This document shows positions 47,677 through 58,150 of a stretch of DNA of 64,000 nt, in pieces; the first letter of the stretch is position 1, and each line of letters starts with the position of its first letter. The stretch is from assembly GCA_034509735.1 (NCBI GenBank), contig JACGWO010000011.1, forward strand, positions 25,776,979 through 25,840,978. The letters run 5' to 3'. Source of the DNA: Sesamum alatum. Its lineage: Eukaryota; Streptophyta; Magnoliopsida; Lamiales; Pedaliaceae. A model generated the notes under the pieces. The model was not told where the DNA came from and did not search any database. It was given only the letters and a program-made list of their open reading frames with translations. Both the position numbers and the translations under genes were made by a program.

Positions 47677-48629
47677 GGCTAAAATCTAATTTACCCCCCT
47701 GTGTTTTATTTAGATAGCTAAAAACCCCCCTCGTGATTTGATAATAGGCTAAAAAAACCCCTTGTGTTTTCTTAAACTCAACGAAAAACCCTCATTCCGT
47801 TAGCAATTAACGGAATGTGCCATGTACGCGCTAGGGGTGCGTGTGATTATCGTTTTTAGCTGTGTTGGTGCCCATTTTTGGCCTATTTGGACTATAATAC
47901 CCTTATGCTATCTATATAAGAGACTAAGGCCTTGTTTGCTTGTTTTGTGTGGTATTTTTTGCATTTTCCCCCTCCAAAACAGGTATGATTGTGTTTTTTT
48001 TCCTTTCATTTTTCTGCTTTTAATTATATTTACTTTAATTTTTTGAAATTATTTTTTTATTTTTTTAGGAATATTTGAGTGTAGAATGAAGTATTCTGGA
48101 TCCACTTCGAAAAGAGAAGAAATTATGAATTTGAGGTATAAAAATCGAAAGTGCTTCTATTAAAGAGATGCAGCCATTAGGGTTGTTGGTCCAACAAAAG
48201 AAACGGAAGGAAAATTATTCTGTAATTGCAAAAATGGACAATGCAATTTTTTTTTTGTTGGTTTGAACCAATTAGTGTATCCCGTACAGATTCACAAAGT
48301 GTCCACATGTCAAAAATGGAAGAAGAGGTGGAATCAAAATTAAGAGCTACAGAAGACCGATTTTCTGAACTACTATCTGTTTTCGAAGACCTAACTGCCA
48401 AAGTGAAGCAGTTGGATACCCATCAGAAAATGTTGAAGGCATTAGTTTTAGGTCATGAGGGTATAACGGTCAAGCGACTCCAAAAATTAACGCCGTTAGC
48501 ACTCGGTTAAAAAAAGGGCACGTGAGCTGAATTTAGTAAAACATAGGGGTGTATTTTGCCTATTTTGAAAACATGAGGGGGATTTTAGCTGAGTTTTTAA
48601 AATACAGGGGGTTTTTTTGCAATTAAGCC
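47677..48629. mobile_element. Mutator-like element carrying a small zinc-finger gene
   Basis: The termini are GGCTAAAATCTAATTTACCC and, inverted, GGCTTAATTGCAAAAAAACC, followed on both sides by CCCTGT.TTTTA and AGCTAAAA-CCCCC blocks. The 9-bp sequence gaattttca is repeated exactly at 47668-47676 and 48630-48638. A promoter-like region with the TATA box tctatataag (47911-47920) precedes a decayed gene (48086-48510). A relative is at 24548-27211, and 50985-51215 is a minimal version. Confidence 0.8.
48086..48510 (+). pseudogene. GRF-type zinc finger plus coiled-coil gene inside the Mutator-like element, broken
   Basis: From ATG 48086 the frame reads MKYSGSTSKREE..., then NRKCFY, a stop, RDAAIRVVGPT, GKLFCNCKNGQCNFFF and, after a shift in a T tract near 48250, WFEPISVSR. 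The Cys spacing and the FFFW end fit a GRF zinc finger, a nucleic-acid-binding module also found in small plant proteins of unknown role. It is followed by a heptad-like segment, EEEVESKLRATEDRFSELL through KVKQLDTHQKM, likely a coiled coil. One stop and one frameshift break it; otherwise about 140 residues are readable. The domain call is by pattern, not by search. Confidence 0.6.
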
Positions 48630-48639
48630 GAATTTTCAA

Positions 48640-49024
48640 GAATGATTGGTAGATTAATGGATATGGAGAAAAGCACTCGTTCTATTATGGAATCTGAGTT
48701 TATAGCTTTAAAGCTGGAGAAGAAGCTGGATGGCTTCGTAATTTTTTGGAGTACATTCCTTTTGGACAAAAGCAAGTGCCTGCAATTGTTGATACATTGT
48801 GATAGTCAGTCGGCTATTGGAAGGGCACAAAGCAGTATGTATAGTGGTAAGTCAAGATATATACGTCCAAGACATAATACCGTAAGATAGTTGATCTCTA
48901 ATGGAATCATATCTATTGACTATATAAAGTCAAAGGATAATTTAGTGGATCCATTAACAAAAAGCTTTTCTAGAGATCAAGTATATGCTTTGTCGAGGGG
49001 AATGGGATTAAAACCCGCCAATTA
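48640..49024 (+). pseudogene. Copia RNase H end
   Basis: The frame gives STRSIMESEFIALKLEKK, LIHCDSQSAIGRAQSSMYSGKSRYI and, after a stop, GIISIDYIKSKDNLVDPLTKS, all standard features of the copia RNase H C-terminus. The catalytic Asp in HCDSQ is present. Confidence 0.82.
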
Positions 49025-49547
49025 AATCTTTATAGCAGTAACCCAACCTTGTTGACTGGAGATCCCAAGATCTTGGTTCAATAGGACAACTAAGCTATAA
49101 AGATTGTGGAAAGCACTTGGAGTTTTACTCATTCCCATTCCTATGACAAAAAGTGATGTCAGTAAAAGGATAGAGGTTAAGCTATAAGCTTTTAATGATT
49201 TATATTCTAAGTTAAGAACATTATAGGCGATCACCTATATAAGTGTGAAGACGGGCCGCTTTCAAATGTAAAACACTTATGAATCCAAGATGAAGTCCAG
49301 GGCCAAAACAAACTCAACCGTGAGAACCAAAGATATTAGAGAAGGCATTGTAGGGTATTATTGTCTTGGTTTACACCAACCGCTGAACAGTTCAAGACAT
49401 CATGTTCATTGATTAGCCAAGTAAATCCGATGGTATTCCCCTAAGAAAGGTTCAAAGCCACAAACTACCTATCCTGATGCAATGACGTCGAAGCTCTCTT
49501 AAGTGTCTGCATGCTCATATACATTAATTTTCATTCATGTGGGGGAT

Positions 49548-50215
49548 TGTTGGAAAATGGTGAATGATAAATTAAAGAATATATCGTGACAAATGATTGG
49601 TTACGATGGGCGACGCATAACAAGCTCGTGATAGCTCATGACAGCTCGTGACACGAAGATGATGGTTGATGGGCCCCAATCATCATCCGATCGTGTCTGA
49701 TCAACCTAATAGGTGTGTCCTTTGGTTGAAATGATGTGTTCATTGGGTGAAACCCTTTGGATGAAATGATGCGTCCATTTGAGTGAAATGGTATGTCCTT
49801 TGGTTGAAATGATGCGTCCATTCGGATGAAAGGTCATAACCTTTCAAAGGCATCTTTTCTGATTGGACATGTCCGTTCGAAACACCTTTCCAATTCCTAT
49901 AAATAGGCCCTCTTATTTCATCTCATTTGATTCATGGATGATAGAAATTCAACTCATTAATAGCATTCATAAGCATAAAAATATTCTGCAAATAGAGTTT
50001 AGTAAGAGAGTTTCAAAATATCGTTTGGTTCACCATTTCTCAAAGTTTATAGTGCTGCTACTTTGAGATAGAAAATCGTTCTATCTTATAACACAAATTC
50101 AATTCCGTAAGCACCAGAGCGGGGCAATAATTGTCTTAAAGATAAAGAGTCCAACTCTTGCCTCGACTTCGTAATACACAATTTTTTGCACTATCCATCT
50201 CATTTATTCACTACA
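49548..50215 (+). repeat. 3' LTR of the copia-like element
   Basis: 668 bp, TGTTGGAAAATGG to CACTACA. It is preceded by a polypurine tract and followed by the gtatt duplication. Confidence 0.88.
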
Positions 50216-50271
50216 GTATTAACTATGCAATTAGCCATGATTAAATATCATATTTTTTTTTTGTAGTATCA

Positions 50272-50984
50272 ACTCTTTATGTTTAGGAAAATTTGGGGAA
50301 AACATCACTTTGGAATATTAAAAAGCAATTAGAAAAGAATGAACAATTTCTAAAAATTCCCATTGGATATCAGTGTCAATGAAATTGAAGATGGAAAAAT
50401 CCGATTGGGCCTCGCAAGAATGTTGAAATCCCACTATGAAATTAAAGAATGTTCGGAAGCTGAGAAGCAGAGTGAGGATGCGAACCATGGTCGGCTCTAG
50501 ATTTTTTATGTAAGTTTTAATTATCTCCCGACTTTTTATTGGTTTCCAAGAAAACTCATTTTCCGGCGAGGGGTCTGGTTTTTCGGTAGCTAAGAGGATG
50601 TTTTACTAAGCTTTTTTAAAATATTTTATAAACTGTTTTGAGAACTTATAAGATGTTATATTTTATTTTATAATAAGCTCTTTAAGCGTTTGAGTAAAAG
50701 TGATTGTTGATTTAATAAAATAATTTGTATGTTGTGTGTATTAATTTATTAATTATTGACAAAATTTAACGAAAATGAAATTTTGGGACTCACTTTGAAA
50801 TTTTAACACTTGATGGTTAAGGAATTTTTGCCACTTGTTGTTAAGCATAACGGAAATTTACTTTTAGGACTAAATTTATAATTAGTTTTTTTTTTTTTTA
50901 TCAATTTTGGGACCAAAAAAGATAACTAAAAAATTATGGGATCAAAAAAGCAAATTTCCCTTCTTTGTGGGACCAAAAAAGTAA
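50272..50984. other. AT-rich intergenic DNA
   Basis: No gene is seen. The 50800-50980 part contains 'ttttgggac.aaaaaag' phrases that look like a worn arm of a palindromic repeat. Confidence 0.4.
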
Positions 50985-51215
50985 GGGTTAAATGCAATTT
51001 GCCCCCTGTGTTAATCAAAAAGAGCAATTTACACCCCCTGTGTTATTCAAAATGCAGCAAACAACCCCCTCACAGGGGTTTTTTTGCTCCGTTTTTAGGG
51101 GGGGGGGTTGTTGCTCCATTTTTTAAAATAAAGGGGGTAAATTACTATTTATTTTTTCACAGGGAGTTTTTTTGCACATTTTGTATATCACAAGGGGGGT
51201 AATTGCATTTTTCCC
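50985..51215. mobile_element. Minimal Mutator-like element (231 bp)
   Basis: Terminal inverted repeats are GGGTTAAATGCAATTTGCCC and, inverted, GGGAAAAATGCAATTACCCC. Identical 10-bp flanks, aaaaaagtaa, lie at 50975-50984 and 51216-51225. The centre is a short GC-alternating stretch with runs of up to nine G. No coding sequence is present. Confidence 0.75.
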
Positions 51216-51225
51216 AAAAAAGTAA

Positions 51226-51854
51226 TTTAGCCGTCCATCCTTGCAGTCTATCAACTACTTAAAATTGTTCCAATAGATCAATTGTTGTCTTACCTAATGG
51301 TTAAGATTGATATCCCATGAATAAATTTGAGGTCATGTGTTTGAGACCTATCGAATGTGGGGGTATTATTTCAATTTATGTGAATTTGTTATAATTTATT
51401 TTATTGCTATTAGTTATATTGATGTATTGATTAAATGATGTAGTATTCATTTTATTGAGTTATTAACATAATCATGTAATTATTGTTTAAAAAAGAAAAA
51501 CTTCCACTGGCTAAAGTTTCAACTGTAATTAATTATGGGAACTTTTTCAGAAAAATTGCAATTTATGTCTATAGCTTTTCACATACACACTTAATTTTCA
51601 ACTATTGCTATGGGATTTATTATTTTAAATTTATACCTCCAATTAATTTAACTTAATTTTTTATTTGATAAAAGAAGCAATGATTTCATTCATTCAGTAA
51701 ATCATCCAACAACGGTTCCACAATACATGCAGGGTTAGCATGAACCACCTCTAAGTCGCTACCATTCTTAGCCAATTAAACTAATTGAAGACGAAAAAAA
51801 TTGAAATATTCAAATATCTTAATCCAAAAATATAATATATATATATATATATAT
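51226..51854. other. AT-rich intergenic DNA
   Basis: No gene is seen. A TA microsatellite runs from about 51831 to 51854 and abuts the next element. Confidence 0.4.
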
Positions 51855-52710
51855 GGGATAATTACACCATCCTCCCATAAAGTTTGGTGTAATTACACAT
51901 AAACCTCTTATGATTTGAAAAATTACATGTACTACCTCTCATATTTGTTTCCATCTAACAAATAGATTTCCCGTTAGTCAAAGTTCACTAAATTTACTAA
52001 TATTATCAAAACGTATTGAATGAAAATTTATATTTATCCCGATTAACTAATTACTGACTTATTACAGATTAAATAAATTATTTTTCTTTAGGATAATTAC
52101 AGCTACCTCCCATATTACAAATACCTCCTCGTTGTTTGAAAAATTACAAATACCCCCCTCAAATAGAAAATAATTATGTAATCCTTGGATGAAAATGCGA
52201 AATGTACTACTTTATCCTTATCGAATTTTTTATTTTTTTCACAAAATATTTAAAAAATATAAAAAATATGAGGATTAGTAAAATAAATAATCTATAAATA
52301 ATATTAGCCTATAAAAAATTTTTGAAACTTTCTAAAAAGTATATAAAATTATAAGTTTTATTTCAAAAGGGCATTTTGGGTAGTTCACCATGAAAATTTG
52401 ATGGAAACATAACGGAATAGGCTAATTGTTAGACAAATGTTAAAATCAGGGGGTATTTGTACTTTTCGAAACAACCAACATGTATTTGTAATTATGCCAA
52501 ATTTCAGAGGAGTTGGCTGTGATTTATCATTTTTTTTACCAATATAAATTTTTTTTTACTAATATTAGCAAATTTAGTTAATTTTGATTAATTGAGTGAT
52601 TTATATGTCAGACAAAAATAGATATTAAAGGTAATAGATACAATTTACTAAATCATAGAGAATTTATGTATAACCACGACAAACTTAAGGTGTACATTGT
52701 AATTATCCTA
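51855..52710. mobile_element. Palindromic Mutator-like element, split by another palindrome
   Basis: The ends GGGATAATTACACCATCC and GTACATTGTAATTATCC pair, and internal blocks match the family member at 42528. The flanks are TA repeats, so a duplication cannot be judged. A different palindrome is nested at 52091-52528, and a gypsy element is inserted next to the right end. Confidence 0.7.
52091..52528. repeat. Nested palindrome, relative of 22500-22839
   Basis: The left end GGATAATTACAGCTACCTCC pairs with the right end GGAGTTGGCTGTGATTTATC. Inner 'caaatacccccctcaaatag' and 'gggggtatttgta' blocks also pair. It is inserted in one arm of the 51855 element. Confidence 0.65.
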
Positions 52711-53439
52711 TATGATGGGGTGAAAATTGGGAAGCAGTTGATCCAAGCACAATCACACAAAACGACGTCGCGAGTCAGGAATTTGAGAGCTTCTCTCAAG
52801 TGTGTATTTCTTAAAGTAGTAAAAACAAGTGCCTCTACATTAGATTTTGAGGTCTTATTTATAGTAAATGAGGAGGGGGTATAAAGACTAGTTTACCCTC
52901 CAATCACCTCTAATCCAACGGCTATAATCTAATCTTCAGGGGCGCCTTGGTAATTTGGCTCCACCTCACTAACTACTAACAATAAATTTGGGGGTATTTT
53001 GATAAATTTGCTAATCTAATTTATTTTACTCCATCAGCAGCCCCCCAACTTCCAAATGCCTCTGAAAAATTTGAAAGTTACAATAAATAGTTTGTATTTG
53101 GTGCAACTTATTTTCTTGACGTTCTTCTTGTGCTATGAATTTCTTCCCTCTTAGTTACCTTCTTGATATAAGTTCTTCTCCCTCGAGTCTATTCTTGAAT
53201 ATTAATCCTTCATCTTCCAGGATTCTTTTTGTCTTCTTTATAACTCTGTGAAACATTCTGATTTCTTCATTTTGCTTTTGTTTTGTCTGTCTTCCTGGTC
53301 TCGGCCATATTCCCAAAAAATGTCGAAACGTGTTGGTTCGGGCACACAGCTCTTCATCCCTTTTTTTTTCTCGTAGTAATTTCGTTTATAGAACTCAAGA
53401 GGTCACTCAACGTTAGTCCGAAAAAAATAAGATATCTAG

Positions 53440-53999
53440 TGACGATAGGAGAAAGCTGAGGTGCACCATCGGGGGCACAGTGGTGGCGGGTCGGGGGCAC
53501 AACGTTATGCTCCTGCTCTCCAAAGGAGCCAATAAGCTGGCCAACTTAGCGAGTCAGTTTGCTCCTTCCTTGGATGACCGCGGAATTTATTCTAGGGCAA
53601 ACTTGTTGAACTTCCTTCTTAATGCTTGGATGTTTGCTAAGTACTTGGTCATCCGCTCCTCCAACTTCGCAATCTCCATTCTCTTGCTAGACCACAAGTT
53701 GGGAATCGCTATATGCACTCACATACATCGCTTCTGCGGTGAAAGCCAGCTTTCCACCCGCGCATAGTGCCTCATACTCCGACTCATTCTTGGATCTGCT
53801 GGTGACATTGTTGTGACCTCACTGAGGATAACGTAGTTGGCATTACGTCCCGCTGCTCTCACTTCAGCCTTTCCATCTTGCCTCGAATCTCCCTTTGCTG
53901 GGCCTCCCGAGATAACCCCTACAACTCCAGCAGTTGGGAGGTTATCCTTGCTAGCTCGTTCTGCTTCCTGCTTTACCCCCACGTGCCATGTGCCTGCCT
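53440..53999 (-). pseudogene. Gypsy gag-pol junction and RNase H remnant
   Basis: Below gag the minus strand reads TAGVVGVISGGPAKGDS, the usual gypsy linker before protease. It then jumps to an RNase H-like segment with NESEYEALCAGGKLAFTAEAM and YSDSQLVV followed by a stop. Protease, reverse transcriptase and integrase are deleted. Confidence 0.7.
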
Positions 54000-55082
54000 T
54001 CAAAGGCGGTTTCCTGGAGCTCCTGCTTCCTTTGCCCCCACAAATTCTTTTAAGTAACCTTCCCGGATCAACTTCTCGATCTCGTCCTTCAAATGGTGGC
54101 ATTCCTCGGTGTTGTGGCCTTGATCCCTGTGGAAATGACAGTACTCGTCAGACTTTATTCTCTGTGGGTTGCTCTTCATCAGGAAAGACCATCTCACCAA
54201 CACTTGTTGCTTGGCTATTGCGAGAACTTGAATTCGCGGGGCGTTCAGAAGGGTGTAGCGGGCCCAATCCCCTGGTGGCACATGTCCGCGTTCACGCCTA
54301 CTCCCTTCTGTCCTAGGGGGAACCCCTTTTTCCTTCTCATTGGCCTTCCGTTTTTGGGGATTTGTTGATCGTGAACTTGTTGACTTCTCAATTCTTATAT
54401 ACTTTTCGACTCTTAACAACAACTTTTCTTGAGACGAGGGAGGCTGCCCAGCAATCGACTCCTTGAACCGACCTCTCCTCAGATTTTGTTGCATGATGCT
54501 TGCCAAAAGTTCTGGGCTTACGTGGGGGACTTCCAAAACAGCTCCTTCCCGTAGTGGTGGTACCTCCTTCGGGCACGGAGGGGGGAAATAGTTGTCTTCT
54601 CGTCCTCCCTGGGGAGAAGGTGGGAAGTAGTCCTCTTTGCCTATGTATCTTCGAGGAGGTGATGGATAGTAGTTGTCCTTTGGCTGTGGGGCCCTGCTGT
54701 TGACTTCCTCCTCGTAATTCAAACCTTCAGAGGCGTCCCCAGGCCTCTGCTTGCCACCCTCGGGGGCCACGGGAGCGTCTTGAACTCTGCGAGGATAGCG
54801 AGGGGGTCGTGGGGGCAACGCATGTCCTGCTACGTACTGGGCTACAACCCTCTCTGCTGCTTGAAAAGACACATCCTTAACCAATTGCCGAAGTGTCTCT
54901 GGAGTTATCTGAATGACTGGGAGCGGAGGCGGAGCCTCGGTATCTTCCTGCCTCTCGACCTGAAGGCCGCGTGCGGGCAGGTTCTCCAGGACGTGATCTT
55001 GCACGCGATTCTCTCCTCCTCCTTCAAGCTCTTCTTGTCCCACGTTCCCACTCCTGACTCTTGACCAGGTGTTCATCCTCAA
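54000..55082 (-). pseudogene. Gypsy gag with its core deleted
   Basis: A single open frame of 360 codons encodes the Pro/charged N-terminal part (ITPETLRQLVKDV) and YPSP/FPPSP repeats. It then runs directly into GRFKESIAGQPPSSQEKLLL and KSDEYCHFHRDQGHNTEECH. The central retrotransposon-gag domain that normally sits between these parts is missing, apparently removed in frame. The KSDEYCHFHRDQGHN motif is typical of plant gypsy Gag ends. Because the frame is open it may still be translated, but a functional capsid is unlikely. Confidence 0.75.
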
Positions 55083-55273
55083 TGCTTAAATTAGGGTTCC
55101 CACAAACGACGCCAAGCTGATGGTGTGAAAATTGGGATGCAGTTGATCCAAGCACAATCACACAAAATGACGCCGCAAGTCAGGAATTTGAGAGCTTCTC
55201 TCAGATGTGTGTTTCTTAAATTAGTAAAAACAAGTGCCTCTACATTAGATTTTGAGGTCTTATTTATAATAAA

Positions 55274-55522
55274 CTAGCCGTCGTGGCACGCCGTCCCTGC
55301 GTGCATATAAAATAATATTACACGCTTTAAAGTTATTGTAAATAAGAAAATACACATATTAATCAACACATTGCATTAAAAAAAAATAAGAAAGAAAGAA
55401 AGAAGGGAAAGAAATGAAAACTAACTTAGGGGTATTATCGGTATAACCAAAAAATGGTGTTATGGTGTAAGTAACCGCTATTTATTAGTAAAAACAGGAT
55501 TTGCTTTATATAATAGTACAGA
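55274..55522 (-). mobile_element. Helitron, non-autonomous, 249 bp, inside a gypsy LTR
   Basis: On the minus strand it starts TCTGTACTATTATATAAAG and ends GCACGCAGGGACGGCGTGC, then CACGACGG, then CTAG. The GCACGC/GCGTGC stem lies a few bases before the end, and insertion is exactly between A and T. The other LTR has the empty site (cctcA|Ttta in minus orientation). These are the defining features of Helitrons: TC start, hairpin, CTRR end, AT target. It carries no gene. Confidence 0.8.
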
Positions 55523-55809
55523 TGAGGAGGGGTATAAAGACTAGTTTACCCTCCAACCGCCTCTAATCTTTAGGGGCGCCTTGGTAATTTGGCTCCACTA
55601 ACTACTAACAATAACTACTTTGGATGGCATTTCGGTAAATACATATAATGGGTATTTTGATAATTTTGCTAATCTAATTTATTTTACTCCATCACTATAT
55701 TTTTTAATTATTAACCACAACCGGTTTTAAACTAATTATGTGCAATTGATTATTCAAATTGAGAAATGATATTTTGTTCTCAGGGTTCAATAGAACACCA
55801 ACACTTCGG

Positions 55810-55847
55810 TAGGGTTTCTCTCGCTCTCGCTCTCGCTCTCGCTCTCG
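55810..55847 (+). promoter_or_regulatory. Telo-box and TCTCGC repeats before the CCDC137-like gene
   Basis: TAGGGTTT (55810-55817) is the reverse of the plant telo-box AAACCCTA, common near starts of ribosome-biogenesis genes. It is followed by about five TCTCGC hexamers (55818-55847), a pyrimidine-rich leader-type repeat. The gypsy LTR ends only about 115 bp upstream. Confidence 0.45.
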
Positions 55848-55893
55848 TACACACACACAGCGATAGTCACAGGCGCACTGGGAGGTGAAAAAG

Positions 55894-58150
55894 ATGGGAG
55901 GGAAGGGGATACGGAGAAGAGAGAAGAACTATAGAGCGGCGCATGGCGGGAGCACCAGACTCCCGCCGCCACCTGACCCGTCTTCCGTTGATGCTGTCCC
56001 CTCCAAACTCCGCAAAATCATGTCTTTGGCAGGTTTTCCCTGCTCCCCCCTTCTTTCTAGTTCACATTCTTGGGATCATATGTTTATGTGTATATTCATA
56101 AGGGGCCTGCCAAAAAAGATGTATTAATCATTGGTTATTATCTACATTAGTTCTTTTTGAAATTGCAAGTAGGAGAGTTGTTGTGGTTGGGGCTCTTTCT
56201 TTCCGCTTGGTTCTTGTTTTCAATTGTTAGGTTGGAAGCTTTGTAGAGTTATTAATGGAGTTACTTATTATTAACCTATAGTGTGTTCTTTTATTTGTTT
56301 TGTTACTTTGTTTTATTTGTTTTTGGTGTGAAATCTTAAACTCAGCTGTTGTTTTCAGGAGCTGCGAGACAACCGTTTAATAGCCAAAAGAAAAGTACAG
56401 GGAATGCTGTTGATAAGGTGAGGCCAGCTTAATTGTTAATGTTTCTCGTTTGTCCTATGAGGGAAATACATCTGTGTTATTTGTTATGGATGTGAATTTG
56501 GAGCCGTAAATTGGTATTTTGCAAAATCCATTCTTGACTGGGTCATTGGAATGGTAGGGACGGTTGAATGCTTTTGATGGGATTTCTACTTGAAAATTCC
56601 TATTTTAGGCGTTTGAAATGCATAAATCAGGACATGGGATTGGCATTTCATGAAATTTGATTGGCTAGTCTCCATTTGTTGGAATCCTGTAGAAGAATGT
56701 TTGTTGGGATTGTAACTAAGAATAAGATGGATAATAAGCAAAAGGACCAGATATGTAATCTCAATTGGTTAGATTTTTTAGTATTCCGAGCACAAGAATG
56801 GGGATTCCAAATCAAATTGCTTTCTTTTTGGTTTGAGTGCATGAGATGGTGTTTCAATTTTGGATATTGATTGCTTGCACATGAATTTATGATGGTAAAT
56901 ATAGCTCATTAAGGTGCACGGATTGTCGAAGCAATGGGATACTAAGGAAGTTGTTTTTTCTTGTAAGCCCTCTGTTGTTTTTCAATCATAATGTTCTATG
57001 TCAAAAGATTATTGTCACCCCACAACATCCCTGGTTGTCCAATTATTCCTCTTGGCCAACACTGGAGCTATATCTAGCATATAACAGCACCATACTGTGA
57101 CCTGATCTTTCATTCTCTCCCCCTGTTTCAAGAGAAATGAGCTGTGCTTGGAAGGGATTTGTCCTATTATTGCACTTATTTCAGTGGCAGCAGTTAGCTA
57201 GGAGTGTAAAACACCTTTTCATCTACATATTTGTTTAAATGAATGGTGACTGCTAATTCCATGAAGTTAGTCATTTTTACAGTTTTATTGTGTTCCTAAT
57301 TGTAAACTTTACTATTATTTGTTTCTAGGGAATTCATTCAGGGGAAGGAACTGATTCTATGACTACCGGGATGAAAAGAAAAAGAACTGATCAGAGTTTG
57401 ATAGCACAACCTATGGCAAACGACAATGATGTTGCTCAAAATAACATGCACGAGAAGAAGAAGAAAAAGAAGAGGAAAAATAAAAAAGCAGAAGATCTCC
57501 GGTTTGAGACAGTGGGTGCACCAGGTGGTGCTGGTTCTCAAAGAAAAGAGCGTAAAAAACAGTAAGCTTGTTGCTTTTGTTCTAGATATTCTTACATCTG
57601 GAAAAGGTTCTAAGATATGTAAATTCTAGTGATCTTTTTGTTTTTTCTCTTTTGGTTGTGAAAAGTGCATTTGTGCTATCTTCGGGACTGTTTTCTTAAT
57701 TTAGGAACTATCACGGACCATCTGTCTCATAATGGATGGCGTCTTAGACCACAGATATGATTTGTTTTGAAACTTTTGTAGGCGCCTGGAAGCAAGAAAG
57801 AAGAAACACAAAAAGCCCAGGACAGAAGAGGATGATGATTTTCCAGGCCATGAACAAATAGAATTTGGAGATGTTGTTGAGGCTCCCCCCAAGTTAATTG
57901 CTGTTCCTAAGGTTTTCATCTTTAACTTTCTCCATAAGATTGATGCATGCAGAGATTGAGCTACAGCCAGTAGTTATATTTTATTAATCTATCTTTTGTG
58001 GTTACAATGAAGGCATTCAAGAAAATCCAGGATGCTTCACAAGAAAGGCTTCGACTACAAGCAGTTGACGCCTACAGGAGACGTAAAGGATGGGCATCAA
58101 GGCCTGGGGTTCAGCTTCCTCCACCTGTGACCTCGTCACCATTCTTCTAG
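55894..58150 (+). CDS. Lys/Arg-rich protein, likely plant homologue of CCDC137
   Basis: Five exons (55894-56032, 56359-56417, 57329-57561, 57782-57911, 58013-58150) join in frame with GT-AG introns and give 232 aa. It begins MGGKGIRRREKNYRAAHGG, then PSKLRKIMSLAG. The centre is very basic (EKKKKKKRKNKKAEDLRF and EARKKKHKKPR). An acidic patch with IEFGDVVEAPPKL follows, and a last helix has ERLRLQAVDAYRRRKGW. The three spaced motifs (PxxLRxIM, xFGDVVxxPPxL, ERxRxxAVxAYR) resemble the animal protein CCDC137, a nucleolar/chromosome-associated factor; that comparison is from memory and untested. The basic tracts point to a nucleus or nucleolus location. I start at the ATG of 55894 because the open frame further 5' has no ATG. 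Confidence 0.85.

Larger units (their letters stand above)
45839..50215 (+). mobile_element. Copia-like LTR retrotransposon, internally deleted
   Basis: Two similar LTRs (45839-46528 and 49548-50215) begin TGTTGGAAA and end CACTACA, and the element is flanked by a 5-bp duplication, gtatt (45834-45838 and 50216-50220). A polypurine tract, gtgggggat, precedes the 3' LTR. The sequence after the 5' LTR, agtttaagacaattatttg, does not look like the usual initiator-Met tRNA primer site. Gag start, a small RT piece and the RNase H end remain; protease, integrase and most of RT are gone. It is interrupted by a Mutator-like element. Confidence 0.88.
45622..50268. mobile_element. CACTA-type mini-element, outer shell of nest 3
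   Basis: The left end is CACTAGAAAAAAAG and the right end TTTTTTTTTTGTAGTA, the inverted terminal pattern of CACTA elements. The 3-bp tca is duplicated at 45619-45621 and 50269-50271, the expected TSD length. Without the copia insertion the element is about 270 bp. The interior contains repeated 'accatggttaaaattcg' and 'ccgtggttattgg' phrases. Confidence 0.7.
52714..55694 (-). mobile_element. Gypsy LTR retrotransposon, internally deleted
   Basis: Two LTRs, 52714-53036 and 55118-55694, both begin TGATGG and end CCATCA. The element is flanked by ctata (52709-52713 and 55695-55699). Read on the minus strand, the primer-binding-like TTGGCGTCGTTTGTGGGAA directly follows the 5' LTR (55117-55095). 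A polypurine AGTTGGGGGGCTGC precedes the 3' LTR (53050-53037). Only gag and an RNase H relic remain. The right LTR is longer because it contains a Helitron. Confidence 0.9.

Noticed and set aside
53837..54316. 159-codon plus-strand frame
   Set aside because: Antisense to the gypsy gag end, which has clear conserved motifs on the minus strand.
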